A stretch of 64,000 nt of DNA from Chitinophaga sp. LS1 (GTDB taxonomy: Bacteria; Bacteroidota; Bacteroidia; Chitinophagales; Chitinophagaceae), in assembly GCF_034274695.1 (NCBI RefSeq), contig NZ_CP128362.1, positions 4,776,501 to 4,840,500 of the forward strand, read 5' to 3'. The notes below the pieces were generated by a model. The model was not told where the DNA came from. It saw only the letters and a program-made list of their open reading frames with translations, and did no database searches. A program made the position numbers and the translations under genes. Of the stretch, positions 42,996-52,495 are shown in pieces; within the stretch, counting starts at the first letter, position 1, and each line of letters begins with the position of its first letter.

Positions 42996-45230
42996 ATGAA
43001 AAATATTTTCCTGCTGATCATCTTATTCCCGGCATTCGCATGGGCGCAATCCTTACCTCCTTATCAGCCTTCTGCTGCTGAAGAAAAAACTGCTTACCAG
43101 CAAGCATCACAACTCGATTCCATCATTCGTGGCAAAGCTTACAAAACCACTGTCAAACCTCATTGGCAGGCAAACAATAAATCATTCTGGTACAAAAACT
43201 ATTTAAAAGACAGCACTGCCGAATATATATTAGTGGATGCTGTCAAAGGCACAAAATCACCTGCATTCGACCACGAAAAAGTAGCTGCTGCTTTAAAGCT
43301 ATCTGATAGCAAACATCTGCCGATCACAGATCTGCTGATAGAGAAATCTTCATTGAAATTTGCTGTCAAAGAGCAATGGTATGAATACAAAAATGGCCAA
43401 TGTACACAGATAAAAACACCGCTGGTCAGCACGGCACAAACAGCTTTTCGTAATATCTCCCGCTGGTCTTTTCACGATGACAACACTGCCTCCGATACAT
43501 CATCGCCCAACAAAGAATGGGTGACTTCCATACACAACGGCAATGTTTTCCTCAAAGCCACCGGCGCCACTGACTCCGTAACACTCACCACCGATGGCAA
43601 TATCGATCAGCCTTACGGCGCATTGCAATGGTCGCCTGACAGCAGGTACTTCGTTGGCTACCGCATTCGTCCTGAAAAAATAGGATCCATCCACCACTTA
43701 CTTTCTTCTCTCCCGGAACAGACCCGTGCCCGCCTGGATACAGAAGAATATGCACAACCCGGGGATCCTTTCACCTCCTTCGAAATGTTCATTTTTAATC
43801 CTTCAGATAAAAAGGCGACTAAAGTCAACACACCGCTCTACGACTTCCTCGGCAAGCCATACCTGCGCTGGCGCAAAGATGATCCCCGCTATTTTACGTA
43901 CGAAAAAGCAGACCGTGGTCACCAGCGTTTCCGCATTATAGAAGTCGATGCTGCCAATGGCAATACCCGCGATCTGGTCGATGAAAAAACAAAGACCTTC
44001 ATCTATGAATCCCGCATCTTCACACACTATCTCGAAGCAACTAACGAAATTATCTGGTCCTCCGAAAAAGACGGCTGGTACCACTTATACTTAATTGACG
44101 CCATCAAAGGCACGATCAAAAACGAGATCACCAAAGGGCCATACGTGGTACGCGACATCGACAGTGTAGACGAAAAGAAAAGAGAGATCTGGTTCAAAGC
44201 CAGTGGCATGAACCCTGGCGAAGATCCTTACAATATTCACTACTATCGCATTAATTTCGATGGTACGCAACTCGTATCACTCACAAAAGAAAATGCCCAG
44301 CATAATCTTTCTTTTTCACCTGACAGAACATACTACCTCGACACCTATTCCCGTCCGGATCTACCACCTGTCACCACCCTGCATCGCACTACCGATGGCA
44401 AACAGATAATGGAAGTAGAAACAGCAGACCTGCACGATTACTTCGCCACCGGCATCCGCCTGCCTGAAGTATTCACCGCCAAAGCCCGCGATGGCCAGAC
44501 CGACATTTGGGGCGTAGTATGCCGTCCGCGTAACTTTGATAGTACACGCAGGTACCCTGTCATAGAAAACATTTACGCAGGCCCACAGGATGCTTTTGTA
44601 CCCAAGACCTTCATGACGTTCAGCGAAATGCAAAGCCTCGCAGAATTGGGCTTTATTGTCGTTCAGATCGATGGTATGGGTACCGCCAACCGCTCCAAAG
44701 CTTTTCATGATGTATGCTGGCAAAATCTTGCTGATGCAGGTTTGCCGGATCGTATATTATGGATCAAAGCCCTCGCTGCAAAATATCCTTACGTCGATAC
44801 TACACGCGTAGGCCTCTACGGCACCAGCGCTGGTGGCCAGAATGCTGCAGGTGCGTTGCTCTTCCATCCTGAATTTTACAAAGCCGCTGTATCTGCCTGT
44901 GGTTGTCACGACAACCGTGTCGATAAGCAATGGTGGAATGAACAATGGATGGGGTACCCGGTGGGTCCACACTACGCCGCGCAATCCAATGTGATTAATG
45001 CGAGCAAACTGAAAGGCAAACTCCTTCTCATCGTTGGCGAAGCAGACAACAACGTACCACCTGAATCTACCTACCGTGTTGTAGATGCCCTTATCAAAGC
45101 GAATAAAGACTTCGATCTGCTTGTGGTGCCCGGTATGGGCCATAGCGATGGTGGGCCGTATGGCAGACTGAAAAAGCGGGATTTCTTTGTTAAGAATTTA
45201 TTGGGGGTGACACCACCTGATAGAAATTAA
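42996..45230 (+). CDS. Secreted S9-family (dipeptidyl-peptidase IV-like) serine peptidase
   Basis: This encodes a 744-residue peptidase with a signal peptide ending AWAQ. The N-terminal part is a beta-propeller (about 60-480), and the C-terminal alpha/beta-hydrolase carries Ser 611 in GTSAGGQNA, Asp 684 in GEADNNVP and His 716 in GMGHSDGG. The nucleophile motif GTSAGG deviates from the GWSYGG of true DPP-IV. It probably cleaves oligopeptides in the periplasm. Complete length for the family. Divergent from the aldo/keto reductase. Confidence 0.92.
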   Translation: MKNIFLLIILFPAFAWAQSLPPYQPSAAEEKTAYQQASQLDSIIRGKAYKTTVKPHWQANNKSFWYKNYLKDSTAEYILVDAVKGTKSPAFDHEKVAAALKLSDSKHLPITDLLIEKSSLKFAVKEQWYEYKNGQCTQIKTPLVSTAQTAFRNISRWSFHDDNTASDTSSPNKEWVTSIHNGNVFLKATGATDSVTLTTDGNIDQPYGALQWSPDSRYFVGYRIRPEKIGSIHHLLSSLPEQTRARLDTEEYAQPGDPFTSFEMFIFNPSDKKATKVNTPLYDFLGKPYLRWRKDDPRYFTYEKADRGHQRFRIIEVDAANGNTRDLVDEKTKTFIYESRIFTHYLEATNEIIWSSEKDGWYHLYLIDAIKGTIKNEITKGPYVVRDIDSVDEKKREIWFKASGMNPGEDPYNIHYYRINFDGTQLVSLTKENAQHNLSFSPDRTYYLDTYSRPDLPPVTTLHRTTDGKQIMEVETADLHDYFATGIRLPEVFTAKARDGQTDIWGVVCRPRNFDSTRRYPVIENIYAGPQDAFVPKTFMTFSEMQSLAELGFIVVQIDGMGTANRSKAFHDVCWQNLADAGLPDRILWIKALAAKYPYVDTTRVGLYGTSAGGQNAAGALLFHPEFYKAAVSACGCHDNRVDKQWWNEQWMGYPVGPHYAAQSNVINASKLKGKLLLIVGEADNNVPPESTYRVVDALIKANKDFDLLVVPGMGHSDGGPYGRLKKRDFFVKNLLGVTPPDRN

Positions 45231-45603
45231 CATTCGCTGTATAAAATTCTATCTGACTTTATATCTCAAATTAAGATCACCATTGCCCGGCAAATCTTTA
45301 CTCCTTTTCATCATGTACGGGTGTAATTTTGAAATGATTGTAGCTACCAGCAATTTACAACCCCCAATGACCTTTAGTCCTCAATTACTACCCGTCTAAG
45401 AGGGGTATCCTTTGGGTCCTTTGGTACCTTATGCCACCGGCATTGTATAGTATATATCTACATTATTTTTCTGCGTAAATGCCGGTAATTGCCGGCATTT
45501 ACGCATTCTATCCGATATCTTTATTATTTTACAATCGCCATTAACAAAGACATACCATGCCTTAAACATATCCTCCTATATTCATTCATCAACAATCCTA
45601 TAC
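45231..45603. other. 373-base intergenic region with a 14-bp perfect hairpin
   Basis: The gap holds TAATTTTG near 45331 (a -7-like box without a clear -33), a region with short GGTATCC/GGTACC inverted repeats, and at 45472-45505 the perfect stem TGCGTAAATGCCGG with its complement around a short loop. No T run follows the stem, so it is not a classical terminator. It would lie in the 5' leader of the following large gene. No ORF is supported. Confidence 0.5.
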
Positions 45604-48600
45604 ATGAAGAAAAACCTACTCACCATTTTTATATTGGTGTTTCTCTATGCCAGTGCTGCCTTTGGTCAACTGCCATCGGCATTTGTACTCAAACAGCTCT
45701 CGGGCAACAACATCAATGAAGCCACTGCTTTGGCCCATGCGCCTGATGGCCGTATCTTTATCGCCGAACGTGGCGGTAATGTAAAAGTCTATCAAAACGG
45801 TACTGTCTCCATCGTACATTTTGTATCGACGACTACTGCCAATGAACAGGGGCTGTTAGGCATCACACTGCATCCGCAGTTTGCCACCAACGGCCAGTTC
45901 TACATCTTCTACACCAATGCTGCCAGCACCGTGCACTACCTGGACCGCGTGACGATCAACGCCGCCAACCAGATCACTGACACGACCCGCATCATGGAAT
46001 TCGATCCTATCATCAATGGTTTTCACAATGGTGGCGCCATCCTGTTCAAAGACAATTATTTGTATGTCGCCATCGGAGAAAGTAATTCTCCTGCGGAAGC
46101 AACCAAACTGGATACCTATCGTGGAAAGATCCTGCGTCTCACCGCCGATGGTCAGCCTGCTCCCGGCAATCCTTATTACAACACACCCAATGCTTCGCGC
46201 CAGCAAAGAAGCATCTGGGCCATCGGTATGCGCAACCCATGGAAAATGGCACTGGACCCGGTATCCGGCAAGATATTCGTTGTCAATGTAGGCGGTAACT
46301 ATGAAGAAATTGACGATGTCACTGCACCGGATTCTACCAAACATTATAACTATGGATGGGATGGCAAAGGCCAGTCAGGTCCTGAACAACCTGATTCTAC
46401 CATCGCACCTGTATTCGCTTATCCGCATGATGGATGGGGTTGTGCCATTACCTCTGGTGTATTCTTCAACCCAACTAACACCAGGTACCCTGCCGAATAC
46501 AAGAATCGTTTTTATTTCTCCGACTGGTGTGCTGATTGGTTCAGGAGTGTAGATGCGACCAATCCCGGGGCCGGCGCAACGACCTTCTCTACTACCAATT
46601 TCAGAAGTGTATTGGGCACGAGCGTAGGTCTGGATGGTAATATTTATTTTGTATACTACGGCACGAACGGATCATTGTACCGGTTGGAATATGATACGAC
46701 ACAATTACCAGTGATCGTGAATCAGCCGCAAAGCCAGGCTATTGTAACGGGCGATCCTGTTGAATTCTCCGTTACCTCTTCGGGTGCATTGCCATTAACT
46801 TATCAATGGCAAAAGAATGGTGTGAACATCTCCGGTGCTACGGCAGATACTTTTGTGATTGCAGCAGTAGCCGCTTCCGATTCAGCCAATTATCGTTGTA
46901 TTGTAAGCAACAGTGCAGGCAGGGATACCAGTGATAACGCAAAACTCACTATACTGCCATTCAATGCACGCCCGGTGCCACACATTACTGCACCACTCTC
47001 TACACTCACCTGGAATGTAGGCGATACCGTTCACTTTGCAGCTACTGCCACCGATGCAGAAGATGGCACTATACCTGCCAGCAAATACCAGTGGGAAGTA
47101 CGTTTCTATCACCAGGATGGTGCGAACAATCAGCACTATCACCCGGGTCCCGCCGTACCAAATGGTGTAACTGCCGGTACTTTTGTGGCCGACAATGGTG
47201 GGGAAACTTCTCCGAATGTATGGTTACGCATCATGCTCACCGTGAGTGATTCACAAGGTCGTACCGGTGTAGATTCAATAGATATCATTCCAAATAAAGT
47301 AAACATCACCGCAGCTGCTAACATCGCAGGATTACAACTCATTCTCGGTGCACAGAACACTGCGCCATTTACAAAGACACTCGTCGTCAATACACCGATC
47401 TCCCTGGAAGCGGTTACGCCACAGGTATTAAACGGCAAGTACTATGAATTCGCATCCTGGAGCAATGGGGGTGCTGCGGCTCAGACGATCCGTGTGCCTG
47501 CAAAGGATAGCACCTTTACAGCAAACTATGCCCTTGGTGCAAATCTGCAAAATCCTTATTTCGCGACTCCTACGGCTATTCCCGGCAAGATCGAAATTGA
47601 AAACTTCGACCTCGGTGGCGAAGGCATTGCTTACCATGACAACTCTACCGGCAATGCAGGTAATCAATACCGCACAACTGAAGATGTAGATCTTGAAAAC
47701 TGCTCCGAAGGTGGTTATAACATTGGCTATGTGGCAGCTGGAGAGTGGTTGGAATATACGATAGATGTGACGACTGCTGCGCAATACACATTGTCTGTTC
47801 GCGTAGCCAATCCCGGCGCTGCCAAGACGATGCACGTAGAACTGGATGGCCAGAACATCTCCGGCAATATTACCGTACCTGCTACTGGTGGTTTTCAGGC
47901 ATGGCAAACGGTATCCATCACCACACCTGTACTGACCAAAGGTGTGAAAGTACTGCGCGTATCGCTGGATGCCACAGACTTCAATGTGAACTACCTCACC
48001 TTTGCACTGGCAGGTAGCGTAGAAGGTCCTGTAGTGAGCCTGAGTGCGCCTGCAAACAATACCACCTTCTCCGCAGGCGATAACATTGAAATAGCAGCTG
48101 CAGTCACAGATTCTACCGGCACAGTCATGAATGTAGAATTCTACCAGGGTAGTACAAAAATAGGAGAGGATGCTGATGCGCCTTATACCTTTACCTGGAC
48201 CAGTGTGCCTGCCGGTACATACTCTCTCACCGCCAAAGCGACTGACAATGCGGGTCTTACGGCTACTTCCATCCCGGTGGGTATCACCGTCAGCAATGGT
48301 GGCAGCGCTAACCTGGCACTGAATAAAAACGTAGTGGTATCCGGCAATGAAAACGCCGTGACCATGCCTGGTTCAGCAGCAGTGGATGGCGACCTGAATA
48401 CCCGCTGGTCCAGCGCCTTCGAAGATCCTTCCTCGATCTATGTAGACCTGGGAGCAAGGTATAATATCAGCGAAGTGAAGATCACCTGGGAAAATGCCAA
48501 AGGCAAAGACTACCTCGTACAGGTGGCGGACACCATTGGCAACTGGCATACCGTAAAAAACATTACAGGCAATAACGATCTCATAAATGACCACACCGGT

Positions 48601-48954
48601 TTGACAGCTACAGGTCGTTACGTGCAGATTTACGGTACCGCCAGAACTACGGGCTATGGTTACTCAATTTTCGAACTGGAAGTCTACGGCAACAGTGCTG
48701 CCAGGGTAGCCAATTACAACGCTGCTCCTCAGAAGGCGTTTAAGATCTATCCCAACCCAGCATATAATTACCTTAATATCAGTGGAATAACCAGCGACGG
48801 TCTCTTTACCATCGTGAACGTAGCCAGCGGACAAACCAGTTCCCTGCGTTCTGAAGGTGGTAAGATCGACGTGAGCGGATTGACGCCGGGTACTTATATC
48901 ATACAGTTTAAAGACGGTGAAAAGAAGATAAACAGGAAATTTATTAAATTGTAG
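45604..48954 (+). CDS. T9SS-secreted PQQ-type sugar dehydrogenase with Ig, CBM6 and discoidin modules
   Basis: This encodes an 1116-residue modular protein. After the signal peptide (SAAFGQ) comes a six-bladed glucose/sorbosone dehydrogenase propeller (about 35-365, including ALAHAPDGRIFIAERGG and MRNPWKMALDP). It is followed by an Ig-like domain (373-455), a beta-rich linker, a CBM6-like domain (661-800, KIEIENFDLGGEG and AGEWLEYTIDV), a bacterial Ig domain (812-895), an F5/8-type discoidin domain (902-1030) and a type A T9SS sorting domain (1048-1116, KIYPNPAYNYLNI). It probably oxidises sugars while bound to a polysaccharide outside the cell. Monocistronic with its own terminator. Confidence 0.92.
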   Translation: MKKNLLTIFILVFLYASAAFGQLPSAFVLKQLSGNNINEATALAHAPDGRIFIAERGGNVKVYQNGTVSIVHFVSTTTANEQGLLGITLHPQFATNGQFYIFYTNAASTVHYLDRVTINAANQITDTTRIMEFDPIINGFHNGGAILFKDNYLYVAIGESNSPAEATKLDTYRGKILRLTADGQPAPGNPYYNTPNASRQQRSIWAIGMRNPWKMALDPVSGKIFVVNVGGNYEEIDDVTAPDSTKHYNYGWDGKGQSGPEQPDSTIAPVFAYPHDGWGCAITSGVFFNPTNTRYPAEYKNRFYFSDWCADWFRSVDATNPGAGATTFSTTNFRSVLGTSVGLDGNIYFVYYGTNGSLYRLEYDTTQLPVIVNQPQSQAIVTGDPVEFSVTSSGALPLTYQWQKNGVNISGATADTFVIAAVAASDSANYRCIVSNSAGRDTSDNAKLTILPFNARPVPHITAPLSTLTWNVGDTVHFAATATDAEDGTIPASKYQWEVRFYHQDGANNQHYHPGPAVPNGVTAGTFVADNGGETSPNVWLRIMLTVSDSQGRTGVDSIDIIPNKVNITAAANIAGLQLILGAQNTAPFTKTLVVNTPISLEAVTPQVLNGKYYEFASWSNGGAAAQTIRVPAKDSTFTANYALGANLQNPYFATPTAIPGKIEIENFDLGGEGIAYHDNSTGNAGNQYRTTEDVDLENCSEGGYNIGYVAAGEWLEYTIDVTTAAQYTLSVRVANPGAAKTMHVELDGQNISGNITVPATGGFQAWQTVSITTPVLTKGVKVLRVSLDATDFNVNYLTFALAGSVEGPVVSLSAPANNTTFSAGDNIEIAAAVTDSTGTVMNVEFYQGSTKIGEDADAPYTFTWTSVPAGTYSLTAKATDNAGLTATSIPVGITVSNGGSANLALNKNVVVSGNENAVTMPGSAAVDGDLNTRWSSAFEDPSSIYVDLGARYNISEVKITWENAKGKDYLVQVADTIGNWHTVKNITGNNDLINDHTGLTATGRYVQIYGTARTTGYGYSIFELEVYGNSAARVANYNAAPQKAFKIYPNPAYNYLNISGITSDGLFTIVNVASGQTSSLRSEGGKIDVSGLTPGTYIIQFKDGEKKINRKFIKL

Positions 48955-48956
48955 CG

Positions 48957-48993
48957 CAAAAGCATGGAGGTCGGTTCTGGCCTCCATGCTTTT
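48957..48993 (+). terminator. Terminator after the sugar dehydrogenase
   Basis: AAAAGCATGGAGG, an eleven-base loop region and CCTCCATGCTTTT. Confidence 0.88.
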
Positions 48994-49011
48994 CTGTAAA
49001 TTTCCTTTACC

Positions 49012-49470
49012 ATGAAATATTATGTTTGGGGCATTTTTTTATGTTGTTTGTTTGCCTGTCAGCCCGGCCAAAGGGACAAGATGATCAGCGAGCGGTTGAT
49101 ACAGCGCCTCAAGGATCTGCATTTACTGGATGAGGACGAGACCATTTACCAATTTTACTCCAACTACAGAAAGCGAATAGCCGGCAATTTTGTTTCCAGC
49201 AAGCGGGTAGCTACTTACTATATAGATGATAGAAGCAAGTCGAAAGATGAAATTGCTTTTGCATACTATGAGAATATCCGGACCATGGATACTTTGTACC
49301 GTTCGGCACAGGTAGGAACGCCGCACTTGTTGGTGACGACGTATGATCATAAATTGATTAAGGTGTATGTGGATGGGAGTAGGGCGACGGTGCAGTCTTT
49401 TTTTGACAAGGCATTGGAGCAATGGGCGGCACATAGGAAGCAGGGGGTGAATCCGGATATAAAAATGTAG
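49012..49470 (+). CDS. Small lipoprotein of unknown function
   Basis: This encodes 152 residues. The signal peptide ends in a lipobox LFAC (Cys 16) followed by QPGQRDK. The mature part is mixed alpha/beta: a helix SERLIQRLKDLHLLDEDET, strands around RVATYYIDDRSKSKDEIAFAYY (in two pieces) and a C-terminal helix, FFDKALEQWAAHRK. No family was recognised. It is followed within 12 bases by two small membrane-protein ORFs, possibly one operon. Confidence 0.65.
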   Translation: MKYYVWGIFLCCLFACQPGQRDKMISERLIQRLKDLHLLDEDETIYQFYSNYRKRIAGNFVSSKRVATYYIDDRSKSKDEIAFAYYENIRTMDTLYRSAQVGTPHLLVTTYDHKLIKVYVDGSRATVQSFFDKALEQWAAHRKQGVNPDIKM

Positions 49471-49481
49471 GTATCAAAAAT

Positions 49482-49667
49482 ATGACTCTTTTTAAGCTGA
49501 GCTTACCTTTAAGCTTTGTAATATTTTTATTGACGTGCATCAATTTGCGGAAGGACCTGAAGGCATTCAGGGTGGCTACGAAGGGAATTCGTGTTAATGC
49601 AAAGATCATTGCATTAAAAGACACTATAGAAGACGTTAGAGCGCAAGGATTTGATTTACAAAGGTGA
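49482..49667 (+). CDS. Short membrane protein, possibly the first half of a split DUF3592-like protein
   Basis: This encodes 61 residues: one membrane helix (LSLPLSFVIFLLTCINL) then a charged stretch ending VNAKIIALKDTIEDVRAQGFDLQR. The phrase helix-then-VNAKIIAL is how DUF3592-like proteins begin before their beta domain. The ORF ends abruptly and the next ORF starts four bases later with a beta domain of the same type, so an old frameshift or gene split is possible. Confidence 0.45.
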   Translation: MTLFKLSLPLSFVIFLLTCINLRKDLKAFRVATKGIRVNAKIIALKDTIEDVRAQGFDLQR

Positions 49668-49670
49668 GTA

Positions 49671-50210
49671 TTGTCCCAACTAATTAGAGATTATATTTTA
49701 CAGTTTGAAAAGCGGGTGTTGCAGAAAAAACAGCGTATGAAAAGGAAAAAAAGAATACCTATCAGCATACCCGGTCAGAGAGCCAGAACAGGGCAACCTA
49801 CATGGAAGAAGGACGAGGTCGGCGTATTATTGTTGATCATTGGTATTATTGCAGGGCACATCTGGTTTGGGGTGCAATATAAAAGAGGGCAGGAAGCTCA
49901 ATGGGTCACCATGCATATTAATCGTGTTTCGATAACAACTGGTAAATACCCTGATTGCAGGGTAGCACTGAGCTATCAGGGCGAATCATTTACAACGGAT
50001 ACCCGTGAAGATGACTACGAACGACTAAAAGATCTGGATCAGGTAGAGGTATTATACTTACCTGGTACGGACTTTGTTGAATTAGAAAAGGCCGCACCGG
50101 GCCGGCGATGGAAAGGGTTTACATGGTTGTCAGGTGGCATTTTGGTAATTATCTTTTTGGGGTACAAAGATAATTTTCTTAAGTTATACAGACTATTAAC
50201 AGGCAAATAA
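49671..50210 (+). CDS. Two-helix membrane protein with a DUF3592-like beta domain
   Basis: This encodes 179 residues from a TTG start; the ATG at 49737 would give 157 and may be the true start. A basic N-terminus precedes a helix (VGVLLLIIGIIAGHIWFGV). A soluble beta domain follows (CRVALSYQGESFTTDTRED, then VEVLYLPGTDFVELE) and a second helix near the C-terminus. The beta pattern with a YxPGxxxxVE ending resembles DUF3592 proteins of unknown role. It may be related by duplication or split to the ORF just upstream. A terminator follows directly. Confidence 0.55.
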   Translation: MSQLIRDYILQFEKRVLQKKQRMKRKKRIPISIPGQRARTGQPTWKKDEVGVLLLIIGIIAGHIWFGVQYKRGQEAQWVTMHINRVSITTGKYPDCRVALSYQGESFTTDTREDDYERLKDLDQVEVLYLPGTDFVELEKAAPGRRWKGFTWLSGGILVIIFLGYKDNFLKLYRLLTGK

Positions 50211-50234
50211 AAACCCGCCGTTTTAGGCGGGTTT
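50211..50234. terminator. Terminator between convergent genes
   Basis: AAACCCGCC-gtttta-GGCGGGTTT lies between the membrane-protein ORF and the convergent AraC gene. Confidence 0.85.
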
Positions 50235-50241
50235 GTCAATA

Positions 50242-51117
50242 TCATACACTCTGAAAATAACTCGTCATATAATCACTCGGCGACTGCGTCGTCACCGTCT
50301 TAAACACCCTGTTGAAATTCGTAATACTATTAAACCCACACGTATACGCCACCGTCGCAATATTATCAAACGCCCCATCCGTCAGCTTCTTACACGCCTC
50401 ATTAATCCTCACCTCATTCAAAAATGAAACAAACGTATGCAGCGTATGCTTCTTGAAGAACCTGCAAAAAGCCTGTGGTGTCATATGCGCCTGCTTCGCC
50501 GCATCTTCCAGCGTGATCGGCTTATCATAATTCTGCATAATATAATTATAGATATTCCCGATCCTGATCCCCTCATGCTCACTCACCAGCTGCGTCTTCT
50601 GTGCCGTAGCCAGTGGCGTCATATCCGCATACCCGGATAATTGCTTTAACAGATCTACAAACTGCAACAACTGATCCGTGCCACTACTATTCGTAATCTG
50701 CATCATCTTACTACTCACCTCCGCCTTATGGGCATCTGGCACCTTAAACCCTGACTGGCTCTGCGAAATAAAGTTCTTCAGCAACTTCGTCTCCGGCAAA
50801 TTAAACAACGAAGACAGATCTCCATTCGGATTAAAGAATATCGCCAGCGCCACGATCTTCTTCCTGCTTTTAGGCTGAAAATACGACGCCTCACTCTTAA
50901 AGATATGCGGTTGATTTGCCCCCAGCCAGAATATATCATTCGGCCGGAACGCATGCATATTATTATCCGCTACCAGGGTGCCTTCTCCCTGTTGAATCCA
51001 GCTCATCTGGATCTCATGATGTCTGTGTAAGTGTGGATAGAAAAAAGGCAAAACGTCTTTTTGAACAATGATCGATTTGTCCAGCGGAACAGGTATAGTA
51101 AACTGTAACACTTTCAT
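50242..51117 (-). CDS. AraC-family regulator with cupin domain
   Basis: This encodes 291 residues. The N-terminal cupin (about 20-100, with HLHRHHEIQMSWIQQGEGT carrying the His ligands) binds a small effector. The C-terminal AraC domain has ITLEDAAKQAHMTPQAFCRFF as the first HTH and NIATVAYTCGFNSITNFNRVF as the second, followed by TQSPSDY. It is divergent from the deaminase/dehydrogenase/permease operon across a 450-base regulatory region and very probably controls it, as is common for hydroxyproline clusters. Confidence 0.92.
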   Translation of the reverse strand: MKVLQFTIPVPLDKSIIVQKDVLPFFYPHLHRHHEIQMSWIQQGEGTLVADNNMHAFRPNDIFWLGANQPHIFKSEASYFQPKSRKKIVALAIFFNPNGDLSSLFNLPETKLLKNFISQSQSGFKVPDAHKAEVSSKMMQITNSSGTDQLLQFVDLLKQLSGYADMTPLATAQKTQLVSEHEGIRIGNIYNYIMQNYDKPITLEDAAKQAHMTPQAFCRFFKKHTLHTFVSFLNEVRINEACKKLTDGAFDNIATVAYTCGFNSITNFNRVFKTVTTQSPSDYMTSYFQSV

Positions 51118-51567
51118 CGTAAAGTAATTTTAAGTCACCGCAAGCAGGTACTTGCAAAAATTGTTTTACAGGTAAAAAGTAAAAAGGCCCTTCTTCAGTA
51201 GCAAAATCTAAATATTTTGGTTGATCCCGTCTATCGGGTAGAAATGAGTGTTAATTACACAATTAAAATTTCGTCCTCTCAATATTACGGATTTTAACCC
51301 AAATTTCATAATATTAAACCTATACAGGTTAATATCCGGGCAATGATGGATAAAATCCGGATTAACCTAAATTACACCCGTTAAAAGTACCGTGTTTCCG
51401 TCTCCGCAGGCCCGGCGGCCGCCCGCGCAATAATTCGGAGATGTGCGTATAACAGGCATTGCAACTACCCCTCAGTCAAAGAGGTTAAAATTTAATAATA
51501 ATTGATTACTATCAGAGCGGCCCCCTTACATTGTAGTAGATATTTTTGAAAAAAAAATAAACAGTCT
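51118..51567. promoter_or_regulatory. 450-base divergent control region of the amino-acid catabolic operon
   Basis: Direct repeats with the core CGGATT(TT)AACC at 51288 and 51358 (70 bases apart) and an AACCT/AGGTT inverted repeat at 51319-51332 are possible AraC-type binding sites. A perfect -7 box TATTTTTG lies at 51541-51548, 19 bases before the ATG; the -33 position reads CGGC, so activator-dependent transcription would make sense. A GC-rich patch near 51409-51425 is unexplained. No ORF is supported. Confidence 0.4.
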
Positions 51568-52473
51568 ATGGCTATTGAATGGAAAGGAATATTTCCTGCA
51601 TTTACCACCAAGTTTACACCATCAGATGAACTTGACCTATCTCTGTTTGGCAAAAATCTGGATGCACAGGTAGCAGCCGGAATTGACGGCGTGATCCTCG
51701 GTGGTTCACTGGGTGAGGCCAGTACCATCAGCATCGCTGAAAAAGAAACCCTCACAAAATATGCAGTTGAAAAGGTGCAGGGAAAGATCCCGGTGGTACT
51801 CAACATTGCAGAAGGCGCTACCGCCGATGCCGTAAAACAGGCAGCAGCTGCTGCTAAATGGGGTGCAAAAGGCCTGATGCTGCTGCCACCCATGCGTTAT
51901 AAAAGCGATGAAAAAGAAACCGCTACTTACTTCAAAACCGTAGCCGCATCCACTGACCTGCCGATTATGATCTATAACAATCCCGTTGATTATAAGATCG
52001 AAGTAACCCTTGATATTTTTGAACAATTAAGCGCATTTCCAAACGTACAGGCTGTTAAAGAATCTACCAGAGACGTCTCTAATGTGACCCGTATGATCAA
52101 TCGGTTTGGCGATCGCTTCAAAATACTCTGTGGGGTAGATACGTTAGCTATGGAAGAGATCATGCTGGGTGCCGATGGTTGGGTAGGAGGACTGGTATGT
52201 GCCTTCCCTGAAGAGACGGTGGCAATATACCGCCTCACCAAAGCTGGCAGGATACAGGAAGCCCTCGCTATCTATCGCTGGTTCCTGCCTTTGCTTGAAT
52301 TGGATTTACACCCTAAATTAGTGCAGTATATTAAACTGGCTGAGCAACTGGTAGGTCTGGGTTCCGAAACAGTCAGGGCACCCCGCCTGCCATTGGAAGG
52401 AACGGAAAGAGAAAAAATTCTCGCTGTGATCAATACCGCGCTGGCCAACAAACCGAAGTTGCCCGTATATTAA
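51568..52473 (+). CDS. Dihydrodipicolinate-synthase-family lyase, probable 1-pyrroline-4-hydroxy-2-carboxylate deaminase
   Basis: This encodes a 301-residue class I aldolase-fold enzyme. The Schiff-base Lys 164 lies in VQAVKESTRD, the Tyr 136 in IMIYNNPVDY, and the family signature LGGSLGEASTIS at 44-55. In this operon the next gene is a 2-oxoglutarate-semialdehyde-type dehydrogenase, the pair that ends trans-4-hydroxyproline breakdown, so the deaminase role is the best fit. Sugar-acid dehydratases share the same fold and cannot be excluded. First gene of a three-gene operon facing an AraC regulator. Confidence 0.85.
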   Translation: MAIEWKGIFPAFTTKFTPSDELDLSLFGKNLDAQVAAGIDGVILGGSLGEASTISIAEKETLTKYAVEKVQGKIPVVLNIAEGATADAVKQAAAAAKWGAKGLMLLPPMRYKSDEKETATYFKTVAASTDLPIMIYNNPVDYKIEVTLDIFEQLSAFPNVQAVKESTRDVSNVTRMINRFGDRFKILCGVDTLAMEEIMLGADGWVGGLVCAFPEETVAIYRLTKAGRIQEALAIYRWFLPLLELDLHPKLVQYIKLAEQLVGLGSETVRAPRLPLEGTEREKILAVINTALANKPKLPVY

Positions 52474-52495
52474 CATTTCAATATAATCACATCGC

